A DNA stretch of 64,000 nucleotides, from the NCBI RefSeq assembly GCF_024679245.1, contig NC_090182.1, positions 35,673,047-35,737,046 of the forward strand. Direction: 5' to 3'. Each line of letters begins with the position of its first letter. The stretch's first letter is position 1. The position numbers and the translations under genes were made by a program. This document shows positions 1-12,239 of the stretch, in pieces. Origin of the DNA: Pseudorasbora parva. Its lineage: Eukaryota; Chordata; Actinopteri; Cypriniformes; Gobionidae. A model generated the notes under the pieces. That model was not told where the DNA came from. It saw only the letters and a list, made by a program, of their open reading frames with translations, and did no database searches.

Positions 1-154
1 TCTGCCCAAATCCCCGCCCGTGCATTTTATAAATGTCACAATCCACCCATTTTAGCCACTTTTATGTGGGTACCCGCAGGCCGACCCGTTGCAGGACTCT
101 ATTGAAAGCCCCCTTAAAGAGGACCCAAGTGTGAAAACACCCTTAGATACATTG

Positions 155-300
155 TTGTCTTTGACTAAAACTAGACTAAAATGACAACTTTTAGTCGACT
201 AAAACTTAAATAACTAAAAAAGATATGTAAATTACTAAATATGACTAAAACTAACAAGGACATTTAGCACAAGACTAAGACTAAATTAAATTTACACTAA
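155..300. repeat. Low-complexity ACTAAA-rich tract
   Basis: The motif gactaaaact and close variants recur irregularly through this AT-rich stretch. It looks like a degenerate simple repeat or the edge of an old dispersed repeat. No coding frame or terminal repeat is visible. Bases 1-154 hold nothing I recognise. Confidence 0.4.
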
Positions 301-524
301 ACTGTAACGTATTCATGCTTCGTTTAAAAAAAAAATCATTATTTTTCATATATTTTACCTTTATTCTACACTGCCCTGTCCCTCCTTGTAAAAACGGTCT
401 GATCGTTTCTGGGTTCTATGATGCCGGTCCCTCAAAAATATCCAATGGGCTCAGATTGGTTAGCTGACCCAGCTGTGTTGTGATTCGCAAACTGCCCAGT
501 GCATGTTTTAGTTGATCGGTAAAG

Positions 525-640
525 TTTAGTTCACCCAAAAATGAAATTTATGTAATTAATGACTCACCCTAATGTCGTTCCACACCCGTAAGACCTCCGT
601 TAATCTTTAGAACACAGTTTAAGATATTTTATATTTTAGT
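525..640 (+). repeat. Dispersed repeat of the GTTCACCCAAAAATGAAA family
   Basis: The segment opens with agttcacccaaaaatgaaat and continues through actcaccctaatgtcgttcc and cacccgtaagacc. The same motifs recur in this window at 59262-59400 on the plus strand, and reversed at 28256-28322 and 50263-50300. That recurrence shows it is a dispersed family. From family knowledge these motifs are the ends of common teleost DNA transposons. The far end is not identified here. Confidence 0.6.
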
Positions 641-1374
641 TCCAGAGCATATGCAGTCTATGCACACTTTACTGTCTATGCACACTTTACTTAGGGGATC
701 TGACATAATATTTTGTTTTGTTTTATGGAGCAGTTAGCAGAGAGCTTTATTAAAATAAGGGCAGCAAATTAGTATTTATTTACCCGGACGAAAAACTCAG
801 CCAGTGTGGATTGGAGGTAACGACCCATTTATTTCCACTAGGTTATCGTGTATTATAGCCCCCCTTAGCCAGTTGATAATGCAATAGTATGTCATAAAAG
901 CTGTGTCTACAAATGTTTTAACCAAATTTGAGTATCTAGAAATATGATTTCTGGAGTATTTTGTATACATGTATAGCTGCATCATATATTTAAAATTCCA
1001 CCCCTGCCTTGCAGGTGAGGAAGTGGGAAACTTGGCCATTGTTTGTCCTCATGGATGAGGTGTTGGGACAGGCATTCTAAACCCCCCTGTCCTCATTGCC
1101 TCCACCCCTGAGGACCATGGGCGTCGCTAGGCCCATTGTAGGGGGGCTTCAGCTTTTATTTGTAAAATAAAGTTATTTCTCTGCATTGTTTATTTTTGTA
1201 ATGCAAATTAAACTTTTAAAGTTAAACCAAGAAATTGTTTACATATTTGTCATGCAAGTTTTGTAAATTAAATAAATTATTCTGTAGGCTACATTTATTC
1301 ATATTGTCATGTCAATTAATTTGTAAATGAAACAATAAATTGTTCTAAACATTTTTATTTACAGTACTTGTTTA
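641..1374. other. No recognisable feature
   Basis: AT-rich, non-repetitive sequence. An 80-codon frame on the minus strand at 797-1039 has no motif and no context that would support a gene. Confidence 0.5.
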
Positions 1375-1460
1375 CTAGCCTGGTTTTACCAGACTCTTGT
1401 ACATTTCATTTGTACATAGAGTATGGCCACTCTCCATTGACAAGGGTTTATTTCCGCGAA
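1375..1460 (+). repeat. Terminus of a TAGCCTGG-family DNA transposon
   Basis: The sequence tagcctggttttaccagact matches the inverted ends of the complete element at 16388-17265, which begins tagcctggg and ends ccaggcta. Only one end is recognisable here, so the copy is partial or its other end has decayed. Bases 1461-2168 hold nothing else I can name. Confidence 0.5.
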
Positions 1461-2176
1461 GGCGGGCACCCTGTTGAGGTTTAAAACTATTGGATCTGCC
1501 CTGAGCCACTCTGGATCTGCCATAACAAATCGCTAACATTTGGTCGTGACGAATTTCATGCGCCTTTCAATTCGCCTGTTTCACTCATGGAAATCCGACA
1601 AAATAAAAGTGGACATGTGCATGCCACCTCAGTAATAAAACTATAGGATAAAACCTAAAACTCGTGCATTCGGATTGTGATTTATTCACGCCACGGTGGA
1701 CAGGAGAGCTTTGTAATCAGGAACGCGGCGCTCACGTAGCCCATAACATCATTGTATGCTGTAAATAAAATGTCATATGCTTGGTATGATAAATGCTGCT
1801 ATAAATAACGGACCAATTCACATGTTTAAGTGCTTTTATTTTAATTTGTTTGAGCGGTGATGAAATATATTGCTCTTCTAAATACTTGCCAGCATTTTAA
1901 GGAAATACAAGTGTATAAATGCATCCTAATAACAGCAAAGCAACCGTATGGTGTTCTGCAGTGGTCAAAAATTATTACAAACAGTGAATTTTGAAGTGAT
2001 ATATTGTTGAAAACTCAAGAGATGTGGATTCGGACAGCTGTTACATCAACACGACCTTGCGTTTGTCAAAAGCAGTAGGTAACTCGGCCGGGGATTTTTA
2101 CACAGGTGGTGAGAGACGGACAGCAATGAAATAACTGACCAGTCCCTGTAACTTAAATGATGGCAATACCTTCCGA

Positions 2177-3559
2177 CAGTGGTGGAGGAAGTACTGAATC
2201 TCAGTACTTAAGTAAAAGTACAAGTAACCAGAAATATATTTACTTTAGTAAAAGTAGAAGTACTACAACGACAACCCTACTTAAGTAAAAAGTAAAAAGT
2301 ACCTGATTTTAAATGTACTTTAAGTATTAAAAGTAAAAGTACTTGCATAAGAATGTATTCTCTAAATGTCTAATTCTAATAATTAAAAAGAAGAAAACAG
2401 TATGAGGGGTGGCATTTTAATTTAGTTAGTTTTGGGTTAATGTAATTGTTCTTACCATCTGTTGTCTAGTTTACATTCTGACTTACAGTTCTGGTTATCT
2501 GCAAAGTTAAATGTAATTTTTCTGAAGCAACATTCTCATCAGCTTTGATGTATTTAAATCTTCATATTTATGAAATTTTTACCTTTTATAAAGGACATTT
2601 TCCCCTAATCTTATTAAATATAGGCTTTGTTTCAGCTTTCCCTTTATATTCTTAAATTTGATTAATAAATTAAATTAGAATAAGATACAATAGGGTTGTT
2701 ACCAATCAAATTAAATAATTAACACAGAAAAATTACAACTGCACTAAATAATGCTATGAGATTGTTTTAACTAAAAGTTAACTAAACCACCAGTAGATGG
2801 CGGCAGGTGAATCCTTATGAGAGAATCATTGAGTCGATTCGTTCAAACGCCGGATTCGTTCATAAATGAGGCAGTCGTTCAGAAATGAGGCAGTTGTTTA
2901 TGAATAGGGCAGTTGAATCTTTGATTCAGTAACGCACTGTTGCTGTGCAATACGTTACGGTTATGTGGAAATCTGATCTTGGAAATATTTTCGCTGCTGA
3001 AATAGAACAAAAGCAATAAAGCAATCAATAAAATGTAAGTGACTTGATGTTAATTAATTGTTTATGGAACTGTCAAATTAAATCAGTGTCACATTTTCTG
3101 TGGTGATGGTATTCAACTACACTCGTTGGTCGTGTCATGTTATGTTTTTATAACTGTTATAAAATATAAAAACTAAACATTTTGAATTTTTAATGCAGTA
3201 TGTTACTGAGTTTCTTTGTGTGAGCGGGGCTGATTTGTTTCCATTTGTCCTCGAGAGGCTGCGCGAGCCTCAACAGCGCAACCGTCAATTAATTAGCCTA
3301 TAACGTAGGCTACATTGTATATTATTATCCGGGCAAGACTTAATCTCGAGCCCTGAAACTGATCAAAAAATGTAACGAAAATGTAACGAAACGTTGTAGA
3401 AATGTAGTGGAGTAGAAAGTAAAATATTTGCTGCAAAATGTAACGAAGTAAAAGTAAAAAGTATGCAATATTTATTCTACTTAAGTAAAGTACAGATACG
3501 TGAAAAATGTACTTAAGTAAAGTAACGAAGTATTTGTACTTCGTTACATTCCACCACTG
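2177..3559. mobile_element. Non-autonomous hAT-type element with 8-bp TSD
   Basis: The element starts cagtggtggaggaagtac and ends ttacattccaccactg, an imperfect terminal inverted repeat continuing into AAGTAAAAGTA-rich subterminal sequence on both sides. It is flanked by an exact 8-bp duplication, ccttccga, at 2169-2176 and 3560-3567. An 8-bp duplication with CAGTGGTGG-type ends is typical of hAT. At 1383 bp it has no transposase motif; internal frames are short, including a 137-codon minus-strand frame made mainly of the subterminal repeat. It is therefore a non-autonomous copy. Confidence 0.85.
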
Positions 3560-3567
3560 CCTTCCGA

Positions 3568-4810
3568 CCCCACGAGAAACTGTTACCGTCCGAATAGCTT
3601 CAGCCAACTCCTTCATCACTAACGAAGCGATCTGGAAAATCAAACTTTTCCTGAATTTACCCTGTTGGAGGGCCACAACATCATGGCCACCAACAAACCC
3701 CAGCAAAAACTGTTATTGCTCCGGTTTTAACTTCTGGATATTCGGCAGCGGTGCCACAATGCAATGAATGGTTTAGTTTGCATCTTTCTCCGCCGCCATT
3801 ACTGAACTACATCTCAAACTAGCGCTCGACATCAACGTCATCGTTTCTCAGCCACTCCCTCTGTTCGCTGATTGGACCAGTAAAAATTGGTTCGGAGAAT
3901 ACCTAAGCCTACACAGCAGTCCCAGACGTAGTACTGAGGGAAAATTAAAATTGAGTGGATTTACAAGATAAGTTACATTTAAGATGTGAAAAACTAAATA
4001 AAATTTTAAATGAACTGTACATAAATCCGAATGGAAGAATGGGTTTTATGTAGACTTTTATTGAGCTGGGTGGAGGCCCTGGATGGGCTGCACAATAGAG
4101 ACCCTGGTATAGCCTCTGTCAGTGGTACATCATCTGGGATCAGTGCATATTTCCACCTGTCCAACAGGCAGTGCTGACTCAGTCGATGGCTGCCATGTCG
4201 CTAAGATGTTTTCAAAAAGAGTGATGAATAAATTAATGAACTTACATCCTCAAAATCAAACCATAAAATATTTTAACATGCATAACTGTTCTATGAGCTG
4301 AACTCTGCAGGACAGCGGCCCTCTAGGACCAATGGTGCCTATCCCGGATCTTGAGACATATTTTAGTGTATTTTATTTTTAGATTCTATAATGTTCATAA
4401 TTGTTAAACAATATCAAAATCTAATATCCATGTATAAAAAGTCAGTTTTTCATTAAACTACAATATTTGCCTCTGAGATGAAGTTTAAACTCAAATACAG
4501 AGTAAATTTATTTTGTTGCAGCATTTGTAATGTTTAGCAACTGTGACAGCTGCCGTTAAAGAGTAGCAGTAAAAAACTGAACTGCCTAACAACCAAACAA
4601 CTAAAGATGTTTACTTCGGTCCATTTATGTACATGATAAAGAGTATAAACTATATAAAATCGCATGTTGGTTACATATTAGTCAACATTTGAACATTTAT
4701 TGCATTTTTTTTATTTATCATTAGATACATTAGATTAGGCTACTGGAGTAAATTGAATCCCAATGCTTACATAACATTTATACATGTAATCTGGCTTTCT
4801 TTTAAAAAAT
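3568..4810. other. No recognisable feature
   Basis: After the hAT target site the sequence is mixed-composition DNA without long frames, terminal repeats or recognised repeat families. Short frames that overlap the hAT boundary are artefacts. Confidence 0.5.
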
Positions 4811-4814
4811 CTGA

Positions 4815-5060
4815 CGTCGCGGTGCGCAAAGAATTCTGGGGTTGGCAAGGCTGCGAAGCATCCATCCGAGTATCCTTCATTTCAAGGGAAAAGAAGGACG
4901 CATTTGCAGGCTGTATTTTGAAGGAGCCTTCGAAGGACCTTTGAATTGGGACAGCCTTCGTCGCGCCGCGGTGATGCAATTCGATATACCTTCCATTGTA
5001 AACAAGTCTCGGTGCGTCGGCCGCGCACTTCGCCTTCAATGTGCACACAGCCTTTGAAGG
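4815..5060. repeat. GAAGG/CCTTC-rich short repeat, probably MITE-like
   Basis: This stretch is rich in the complementary motifs gaagg and ccttc (for example ccttcgaaggacctttga and gcctttgaaggc) and is GC-rich relative to its surroundings. The symmetry suggests a fold-back or short inverted-repeat element. Overlapping frames exist on both strands, as expected of palindromic sequence, and none looks like a real gene. Exact ends were not found. Confidence 0.35.
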
Positions 5061-5324
5061 CCTTTTTTTCCTTGTTGGTTTTTCTTGTTTTTGTGTCTTT
5101 ATTTTTTGTCAATAAATATATATTCATCTGCGTTTTGAGTCCTCACACCTTTTGTCCTTTATTGCTCTTGTGACAACATAACCGCCAGTAGAGAACTCAG
5201 CAGTGTTTTGGTGCCCCTTTTTCCATTTCTCCCCATGGAACCCATCACCCTCTTAGAAGCTATGTGGTATGTTAACTCCCACTACATACTGGTGTACTGC
5301 AGGGAGGTAACCCTTTAGACAAGG

Positions 5325-5445
5325 GGTCTCAAACTCCCGGCCCGCAGGATGATATTTTGTGGCCCCCTACTAGACATCAGAGTTTAGTTTTAGTGCGGCC
5401 CGCACGTTGCTTTGAAAACCATTTTTGGCGGAGTCGTTGCGTGTG
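5325..5445 (+). repeat. Terminus of a GGGGTCTCAAACTC-type hAT family
   Basis: The sequence aaggggtctcaaactcccgg followed by cggcccgcagg resembles the widespread hAT-family end of the CAGGGGTCTCAAACTC type. Only one end is visible. The assignment rests on memory of the family, not on an observed TSD. Confidence 0.4.
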
Positions 5446-5463
5446 CCGCGCTTTATGCCTCAC

Positions 5464-5464
<1 letters not shown>

Positions 5465-5510
<46 letters not shown>

Positions 5511-5519
5511 GTGTGTGTT
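5465..5519. repeat. (GT)n microsatellite
   Basis: About 27 GT dinucleotides with one GC interruption. The run of C-V residues in the overlapping reading frame is simply translated repeat. Confidence 0.95.
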
Positions 5520-5849
5520 TGAGAGAGTTAGCTCGGCCCTCTCTCATGCAGTATAATTGGTTGACACCGCGTGATTGACATGTTCAGACAGTCGAAATGA
5601 ATGTGATTTAACGACGCTCAAATAGACAATCAAATCAAAGTAGACGGGATTTACATTCTCTTTTGGCTCACGCACATCAATCAATCAATAAACTTTATTT
5701 ATATAGTGCTTTTACAATCACGATTGTGTCAAAGCAGCTTCACAGTGTCAAACAGGATAATATTGCGAAAAATTTTGATTTGACTGTGCAGTCGTACTGG
5801 AGAAAACAGTGATGTTATCAGCTTATTTTAATTTATCATATACGACAAT

Positions 5850-6171
5850 GTTGTCAGATCAGTATTATAGTTTATAGAATTAAATAAGATCTAATTCATA
5901 CATTTTATTTGTATAATAAGTTGAATAACTTTAATCATATTTTTAGTGTCCCCAACTGAGCAACCCAAGCCAAAGGCGACAGTGGCAAGGAACCAAAACT
6001 CCATCGGGGCGTTGTCAGATCAGTATTATAGTTTATAGAATTAAATAAGATCTAATTCATACATTTTATTTGTATAATAAGTTGAATAACTTTAATCATA
6101 TTTTTAGTGTCCCCAACTGAGCAAGCCAAGCCAAAGGCGACAGTGGCAAGGAACCAAAACTCCATCGGGGC
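5850..6171. repeat. 161-bp perfect tandem duplication in the LINE 3' UTR
   Basis: Bases 5850-6010 and 6011-6171 are two head-to-tail copies of the same 161-bp unit, each beginning gttgtcagatcagtatt and ending ccatcggggc. By eye they differ at a single base (acccaagcc versus agccaagcc). The near identity suggests the duplication is much younger than the broken LINE around it, or that the copies are kept alike by conversion. Confidence 0.9.
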
Positions 6172-6708
6172 GTGATGGAGAAAAATAAACCTTGGAAGAA
6201 ACCAGACTCAGTCGGGGTGCCAGTTCTCCTCTGGCCTATTAACACACCGTGTAAGATTATTATTCTGGCAACCTTACAGGTCAGAAATCATATTAGATTG
6301 GAATATTCAAAATTTCAGGGTATCACGGAAGAGACATATTTATTTAGGATGGGGCGTCGATTACACAAGAGTATGAATACATGGAAGATCGGAATTATTG
6401 CGCCGAAGACGGGTTTTGTCGTGCCGGTGAGGCAAAAATTCGGAGGAGACACCATTTGACACGGCTCAGCAGACACTCCAGGATGCGTTGGTCATGTCCA
6501 GGCAGGTCCACCATCCGATCCGGACAGGGCCCAGATCCGGGATAAACCTCAGGATAAACAGAGAGACTAACATTAGCGTAGATGCCACTCTTTTTATGAT
6601 GTAACGAGTACATCAGGTGTTATGGGAAGTGTTCCCAGTTCCGGCTGACATAGTTAATGCAGCCTAACAATCAGTCAATTGATTTGAATTATGAAAGTTA
6701 AAAATGTT

Positions 6709-7650
6709 CTATGTGTATGCCATAGTAAAGAGATGTGTTTTTAGTCTAGATTTAAACTGACAGAGTGTGTCTGCTTCCCGAACAATGCTAGGAAGACTAT
6801 TCCAGAGTTTAGGTGCTAAATAGGAAAAGGATCGATCGCCTGCAGTTGATTTAGATATTCTAGGTATTATCAACTGGCTAGAGTTTTGAGACCGCAATAG
6901 ACGTGATGGAGTATAATGTGTTAAGAGCTCGCTTAAGTACCGGGGAGCTAAACTTTTTAGTGCTTTGTAAGTAATAAGCAAGATTTTAAAATGTATGCAA
7001 TGTTTAATAGGGAGCCAGTGCAGTGTTGACAGAACTGGACTAATATGATCATACTTCCTGGTTCTAGTAAGAACTCTAGCTGCTGCATTTTGGACTAGCT
7101 GGAGTTTGTTTATTAAGCGAGCAGGGCAACCACCCAGTAGAGCATTACAATAATCTAGCCTTGAGCTCATGAACGCATGTACTAACTGTTCAGCATTTTG
7201 CATTGAAAGCATGTGCCGTAATTGAGATATATTTTTAAGATGATAGAATGTGGTAATGCGGCAATTACTATTCATCCAATCTTTTATATCAGCTATGCAT
7301 TCCGTTGATCTTGTGAATTGGTAGGTTTCGTCAGGGCGTGAGGAAATATAGAGCTGAGTATCGTCAGCATAACAATGAAAACTAACGCCATGCTTCCTAA
7401 TGATATCTCCCAGTGGTAGCATATACAGGGTGAAGAGCAACGGTCCTAACACTGAGCCTTGCGGTACCCCATACTGAACTTGTGATCGGTGTGACATCTC
7501 TTCATTTACTGCTACAAACTGATAACGGTCAGATGAGTACGATTTACACCATGCCAAAGCAGTTCCACTAACGCCAACATAATTTTCAATTCTATTCAGA
7601 AGAATATTGTGATCGATAGTATCAAATGCAGCGCTAAGATCGAGTAACAA
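6709..7650 (-). pseudogene. L2 LINE reverse transcriptase, core and C-terminal part
   Basis: A 313-codon frame with the palm motifs of a LINE RT: LLDLSAAFDTIDHNILL near the start, then GVPQGSVLGPLLF and the catalytic YADDTQLYIS. The C-terminal part (SRLDYCNALLGG, VQNAAARVLTRTRK, LHWLPIKHCIHFKI) is characteristic of fish L2/CR1-like LINEs. RT copies the LINE RNA at the nicked target. A stop separates this frame from the fingers region at 7687-7935. The core catalytic Asp residues are present, so the lesion is the broken frame and not an active-site change. Confidence 0.9.
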
Positions 7651-7686
7651 TAATAGAGAGATACAACCACGATGAGATGATAAGAG

Positions 7687-8443
7687 TTAATCATTTGTAA
7701 CTCTAATTAGAGCAGTCTCAGTACTATGAGACGGTGTAAATCCTGACTGGAAATCCTCACATATACCATTTCTTTCTAAAAAGGAAAATAATTGTGAAGA
7801 CACGGCCTTTTCTAGTATTTTTGATAGAAACGGTAGATTCGAGATTGGCCTGTAATTGACTAATTCTTTAGGATCAAGTTGTGTTTTTTTAATAAGTGGT
7901 TTAATTATAGCCAACTTAAAAAGTTTTCGGTACATATCCTAATGTCAAAGATGAATTAATGATATTAAGCAGAGGATATATGACCTCTGGAAGTATCTCT
8001 TTTAATAGCCTAGTCGGTATAGGGTCAAGCATACATGTTGTTGATTTTGATGATTTAACAAGTTTAGCCAATTCTTCTCCTCCTATAGTAGTGAATGAGT
8101 GTAATTTTTCCTCAGTGACACTACAATGATCTGTCTGAAGTGAGACTGTAATAGACGGCTGCATGGTTATAATTTTATTCCTAATATTATCAATCTTACT
8201 AGTAAAGAAGTTCATAAAGTCATTACTGCTGTGTTGTTTACAAACGTCAGAAGCTGAAGCTTTATTTTTTGATAATTTAGCCACTGTATCGAATAAATAC
8301 TTAGGGTTGTGTTTGTTTTCTTCTAAAAGAGTTGAAAAATAAGCAGATATAGCAGTTTTTATGGCCTTTCTATATGCCATCATGCTCTCTTTACACAAAT
8401 TGCGAAAAACCTCCAGTTTTGTTTTCTTCCAGCTGCGCTCCAT
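7687..8443 (-). pseudogene. L2 LINE linker and RT fingers region (two frames)
   Basis: Two short frames, 8443-7916 and 7935-7687, overlap by a frameshift. The first is the linker between endonuclease and RT and ends in the conserved stretch LDPIPTRLLKEILP. The second holds the RT fingers motif VNYRPISNLPFLSKILEKAV followed by QSGFTPSHSTETALI. Together they continue into the RT core at 7650. The reading-frame change near 7925 is one of the inactivating breaks. Bases between 8443 and 8735 encode further linker in other frames with stops. Confidence 0.85.
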
Positions 8444-8734
8444 TTTTCTGGCAGCTGTTTTAAGGGCCCGAGTGTGCTCGTTGTACCACGGCGTTGGATT
8501 ATTTGCTTTAATCTTCTTTAAGCGCCGGGGAGCAACTATGTCTAAAGTGCTAGTAAAGAGAGAGTCAATAGTTTCTGTTGCAACATCAAGTTCCTCTTGG
8601 CTATCTGTAATGCTGAGGAGATGGAACTGATGAGGAAGATTATGTACAAAGCAATCTTTAGTCGCAGCGGTTATCGTCCTGCCATATTTGAAGCGAGGGG
8701 ATGGCTTTGCAGCCTTAGGTAAATTAAGTATACA

Positions 8735-9601
8735 TTATATTAGGTAATGATCTGAGATGTCATCGCTCTGCTGCAGAATTTTAACAGTATCAACATTTAT
8801 TCCATGTGACATTATTAGATCTAAAGTATGATTAAGGCCATGAGTAAGTCCCGATATGTGTTGTCTAACTCCAATAGAGTTTAGAATGTCTCTAAATGCC
8901 AATCCCAATGCGTCTTTTTCATTGTCTACGTGGATATTAAAATCCCCAACAATTAGTACTTTATCTACAGCTAATACTAACTCCGATACAAAACCAGCAA
9001 ATTCTTTGATAAAGTCTGTAATGTGCCCTGGTGGCCTGTATACAGTAGCCAACACAAATGTCAAATGGGATTTATCATTTACACTACACAGCGTTACATA
9101 AAGCACCAAAACTTCAAAGGAATTATATTTGAAACTAGACTTCTGAGTAATACTGAAAATATTAATATAAATTACAGCAACACCTCCCCCTTTACCTTTC
9201 AGACGTGGCTCATGTTTGTAACAATAATCTCGGGGGGTGCACTCATTTAAAGTAATATAATCGTCAGGTTTTAGCCAAGTTTCTGTCAAACACAGCACAT
9301 CTAAGTTATGATCTATAATCATATCATTGACAACAAGCGTTTTTGGCGAAAGGGATCGAATATTCAGCAACCCAAGCTTTATCAATTGTTCATCCGTATT
9401 ATATCTGTTGTTTATTTGTTAGACATCAATTAAATTTTTACTGTTGAACGGTTTTGATGGTTTTTTGTATTTACTAATTCGGGGAACAGACACAGTCTCT
9501 ATATGATAATATCTAGGTGAAAGAGTCTCTATGTGCTGGGATTTAGCTGACTTTGGTGACGTGAGACACCATGCTCCCGCAGTCTTCTCACACACACACA
9601 C
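8735..9601 (-). pseudogene. L2 LINE AP-like endonuclease domain
   Basis: This region encodes the apurinic-type endonuclease that nicks the target DNA to start reverse transcription. Visible motifs in order: [23 protein letters not shown] (catalytic Glu), [27 protein letters not shown], and [10 protein letters not shown] at the C-terminal end (catalytic Asp-His). The frame from 9601 to 9419 is an in-register N-terminal extension separated by a nonsense codon near 9420. The domain itself (9385-8735) is open, so the first lesions downstream lie in the linker. Confidence 0.88.
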
Positions 9602-9619
9602 GAGCGTGTCAATCTATCG

Positions 9620-10030
9620 GGTAATCCAATCCAATCAGAGCAGAGCTCAACATTAATATTAATGACTCTTCCGAATAAGGCAAAAACAGAGCATTATATC
9701 CTAGTGAAATTTATAGGGTTGTAAATGGACATTTGAAACTGTATCTGGACAATTTTTGCCCTTAAATTAGCCACATTCCCTCTATGTAGATGTAGTGGGG
9801 AAGCCTTCCCAAATAATTAGATATGGGTCGTAAGCCAATTATCTGTCACTATGGTGATATAAAAGGCGTTAGAGATGTGCCTTAGAATTACGTCACTGTC
9901 AACGTCACTAAGGCGTTGCGAACGCTGTGTTGCTGCTGCTTCCGGCATCAGATGTGGACACTACACTAGAGAAAGGTAGGCGCTTCTGGAGAGGGTTATA
10001 GATCATTCGTTCTAAATGTAGTAACTAAAT
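9620..10030. other. No recognisable feature
   Basis: Unremarkable spacer after the LINE 5' end. A stretch near 9885-9975 is richer in CpG (acgtcactgtcaacgtcact) and is followed by gaaaggtaggc, which resembles a splice donor, but nothing downstream gives a coherent transcript. Confidence 0.4.
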
Positions 10031-10033
10031 GCC

Positions 10034-10201
10034 GCTGGTTGCATCTTTCTGCTTAATAGTGAGCCCCGACTGCTTGACTGCCCTTCCTCGCTGGTTGCAT
10101 CTTTCTGCTTAATAGTGAGCCCCGACTGCTTGACTGCCCTTCCTCGCTGGTTGCATGTTTCTGCTTAATAGTGAGCTCCGACTGCTTCATTGCCCTTCCT
10201 G
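10034..10201. repeat. 56-bp tandem repeat, three copies
   Basis: Three head-to-tail units begin gctggttgcat at 10034, 10090 and 10146 and each runs through cttaatagtgagc and ccgactgctt. Copies 1 and 2 look identical; copy 3 differs at a few bases (atgtttctgc, gagctccg, cttcattgcc). Confidence 0.9.
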
Positions 10202-12239
10202 CATGACTTGAGTTTTCCAGTCACTCGTGGGTCTCATACTACTCTTGTGGCTGCCGTTGTTGTGTGTATACCCTCGATTATGTGCGCATCATTTCATCAT
10301 TGGTATGTCTAAATGGGTATTCATGAAGTTTAGGCAGAGGGCTAATGTATAGCATTCACATATAATTGTAACACTCTTTGTGTTTCAGGTGTTCTCCCCC
10401 AAAACACCGGGAGTATTGACCGCTAGTTTGGGCGTGTCTCACGTCCGGTCCACGGATAGCATTGCTGTTTTGTTTGTGCGGATTTTCCCCTTTTATATTC
10501 TTTTTTTTGTTTGATTTAATTATTAGGTTGTTTCTTTTGCTTTGCTGAACTTATTTCATTTATATTTGGCTTGGAGTGGTATTTTGTTTTGTTTGAATTT
10601 GTATTTTCAACTATTCAGTTGATTTCTATTTTCTTTGTTTACATTTGGCCAGGTGTACTATCCCTGGTTTCTTTTTTGGTTTTCTATTTTATATAACTTT
10701 TGGTATTTTGTTTTGTCGATTTCAATATGTCAACCTTTTGTGTTGGATTTGTTTCTGTTTTTTGCCATTTGTTTTCATTTTGATTTAGTTGCTATTGAAA
10801 GATTATAGTGGTAATATTGTTTTTCTTACACCATTCTTTTCTCTCTATTTTCATTTAACTTGATTTTTTTTGTCAATCCAGCAATACAGTCTCTTCTCTC
10901 TAATATTTCTATGTATATGTAGCAGTATGCACGTTGTTGGTAGGAGGAGTCTCCTTATTTGGTAGCATATAAGAGTGGTCACAATGACGCTATGTGTGTG
11001 CGTCTTCCTCCACGTTTGTGAGCGAGCCACCGTACTTCCGGCGGGGCGTGTGTGTTCGTCTGAGAGGTAGGAACTGCTGTCCGAGATTGCGTTGTGATCT
11101 GTTTTGTTTGGCCAGCATACAGGGTTTCAGGGTTTTATTTCGTTAAAGGGTGGACTGAGGAGCTTTTCGGGATGCCTTCGGCAACAGCCGTTTCTATGGA
11201 AACCCGTGCAACCCGCATTTTCTGTGTTATATGAGTCGCCAAATAACAGGTAGGCTTGGGTTTTTGGTTTAAGTGTATCAATGTTGGGGGCTTGGACGTT
11301 AAACCTGTTTTATGCTGTCTTAAACAACAGGTTTAGGTCAACGTGCAAAGGACGTTGCAGTGGGCTTTTGGTCTTATCCAAACGGTCGTCTGAATTCTGC
11401 GTTTCTGCTCTGCTTTACATCATCGGCACTTTTATACTGATTTCCATTGCTCTTGGGACATGAGGGGAGCGAGTGCGCGATCCACTGCTGCATTAAATCG
11501 GCGTATCCACTCGTCTGTTGCAGTTTGAGGGGTTCGCTGCACCATAGCGTTTCATTCTTTTTTTTACATGTGCATGTCTGTAGCATTTTCAGTGGTACAG
11601 GATCAGCTGACCCGCCGTTCTGGGCCTGTGACGTGGTGCTTCGACTTTTAGTGAAACTCAACACTCGTGAGTAACAAAAGTGACTCAAAGCCATGAATGG
11701 CTTGCAATAAACAGTCAGCCATTTAACTGTCACCAGTCGTTTGATTGTCTTTGTGTTTACTTTGGTTGCAATTAAATTATATTGCTTTATATGTTTATTT
11801 TGATGTACGTTGTTTATATGCATATCTGTTTATTAATCTGATTTTCAAGTGGTTTATTGTGTGTGTGGTTCAAATTATCTTTTCTGTGATTTGTTTCCAG
11901 TCCACCAATAAGTGTGGTTGTTGAATGCGGCACCTCCGATGGGTTGGACTGGTTTTTGTGAATTTAGTTATTTTCTTGTGAATTTAGTTTTCCATCATTT
12001 GTATGATTTATGATTGTTTTTGTTTTTTTTCTAAATTGTCCTTTTTTTGATGTTCATTTTTTTTCCCTTCAGAATTGAGGCAGCTAGCTGCAGATGACCA
12101 GCATCTTCCTGTGTTGTGGTGGTGGGTTTCCTTCCTGAGTGCCGTGTTCACAGTGAGGTGTGCTGTGGTGTGAGTGTGCACGTATGATCGCTGTGTTCAT
12201 CCTGCTTGGGAGTGTTCGCCTCCAATTCTGAAGTGGTAT
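10202..12239. other. T-rich spacer, no gene recognised
   Basis: The plus strand is strongly T-rich with many GTTTTG runs and several acceptor-like sites after pyrimidine tracts (tttgtgtttcag at about 10380, ttttcccttcag at about 12071). A TATA-like motif occurs near 10968 (catataagagtgg). No frame above 150 codons and no known protein motif was found. It could be the long LTR or untranslated part of a retroelement, or a non-coding transcript; I cannot decide. Confidence 0.4.

Larger units (their letters stand above)
5675..9610 (-). mobile_element. L2-type LINE, near full length, inactivated
   Basis: A non-LTR retrotransposon reads right to left. On the minus strand the order is endonuclease (9601-8735), linker and RT N-terminal part (8443-7687), RT core and C-terminal part (7650-6709), a long 3' UTR, then a tail. 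The tail, read on the minus strand, contains aagctgctttgacacaatcg and atataaataaagtttattga and finishes in TGAT repeats at about 5675-5690. A tail of this type is common to fish L2/CR1-like LINEs, and a separate tail copy lies at 18816-18900. Stops and frameshifts break the ORF several times. The 5' end is near 9610 but not sharply defined, and no TSD was seen. Confidence 0.85.

Noticed and set aside
4767..5127. Overlapping frames on both strands near a GAAGG-rich segment
   Set aside because: Symmetric palindromic composition explains open frames on both strands; no motif.
11374..11823. 149-codon minus-strand frame
   Set aside because: No motif, low-complexity basic composition, and overlaps frames on the other strand; not supported as a gene.
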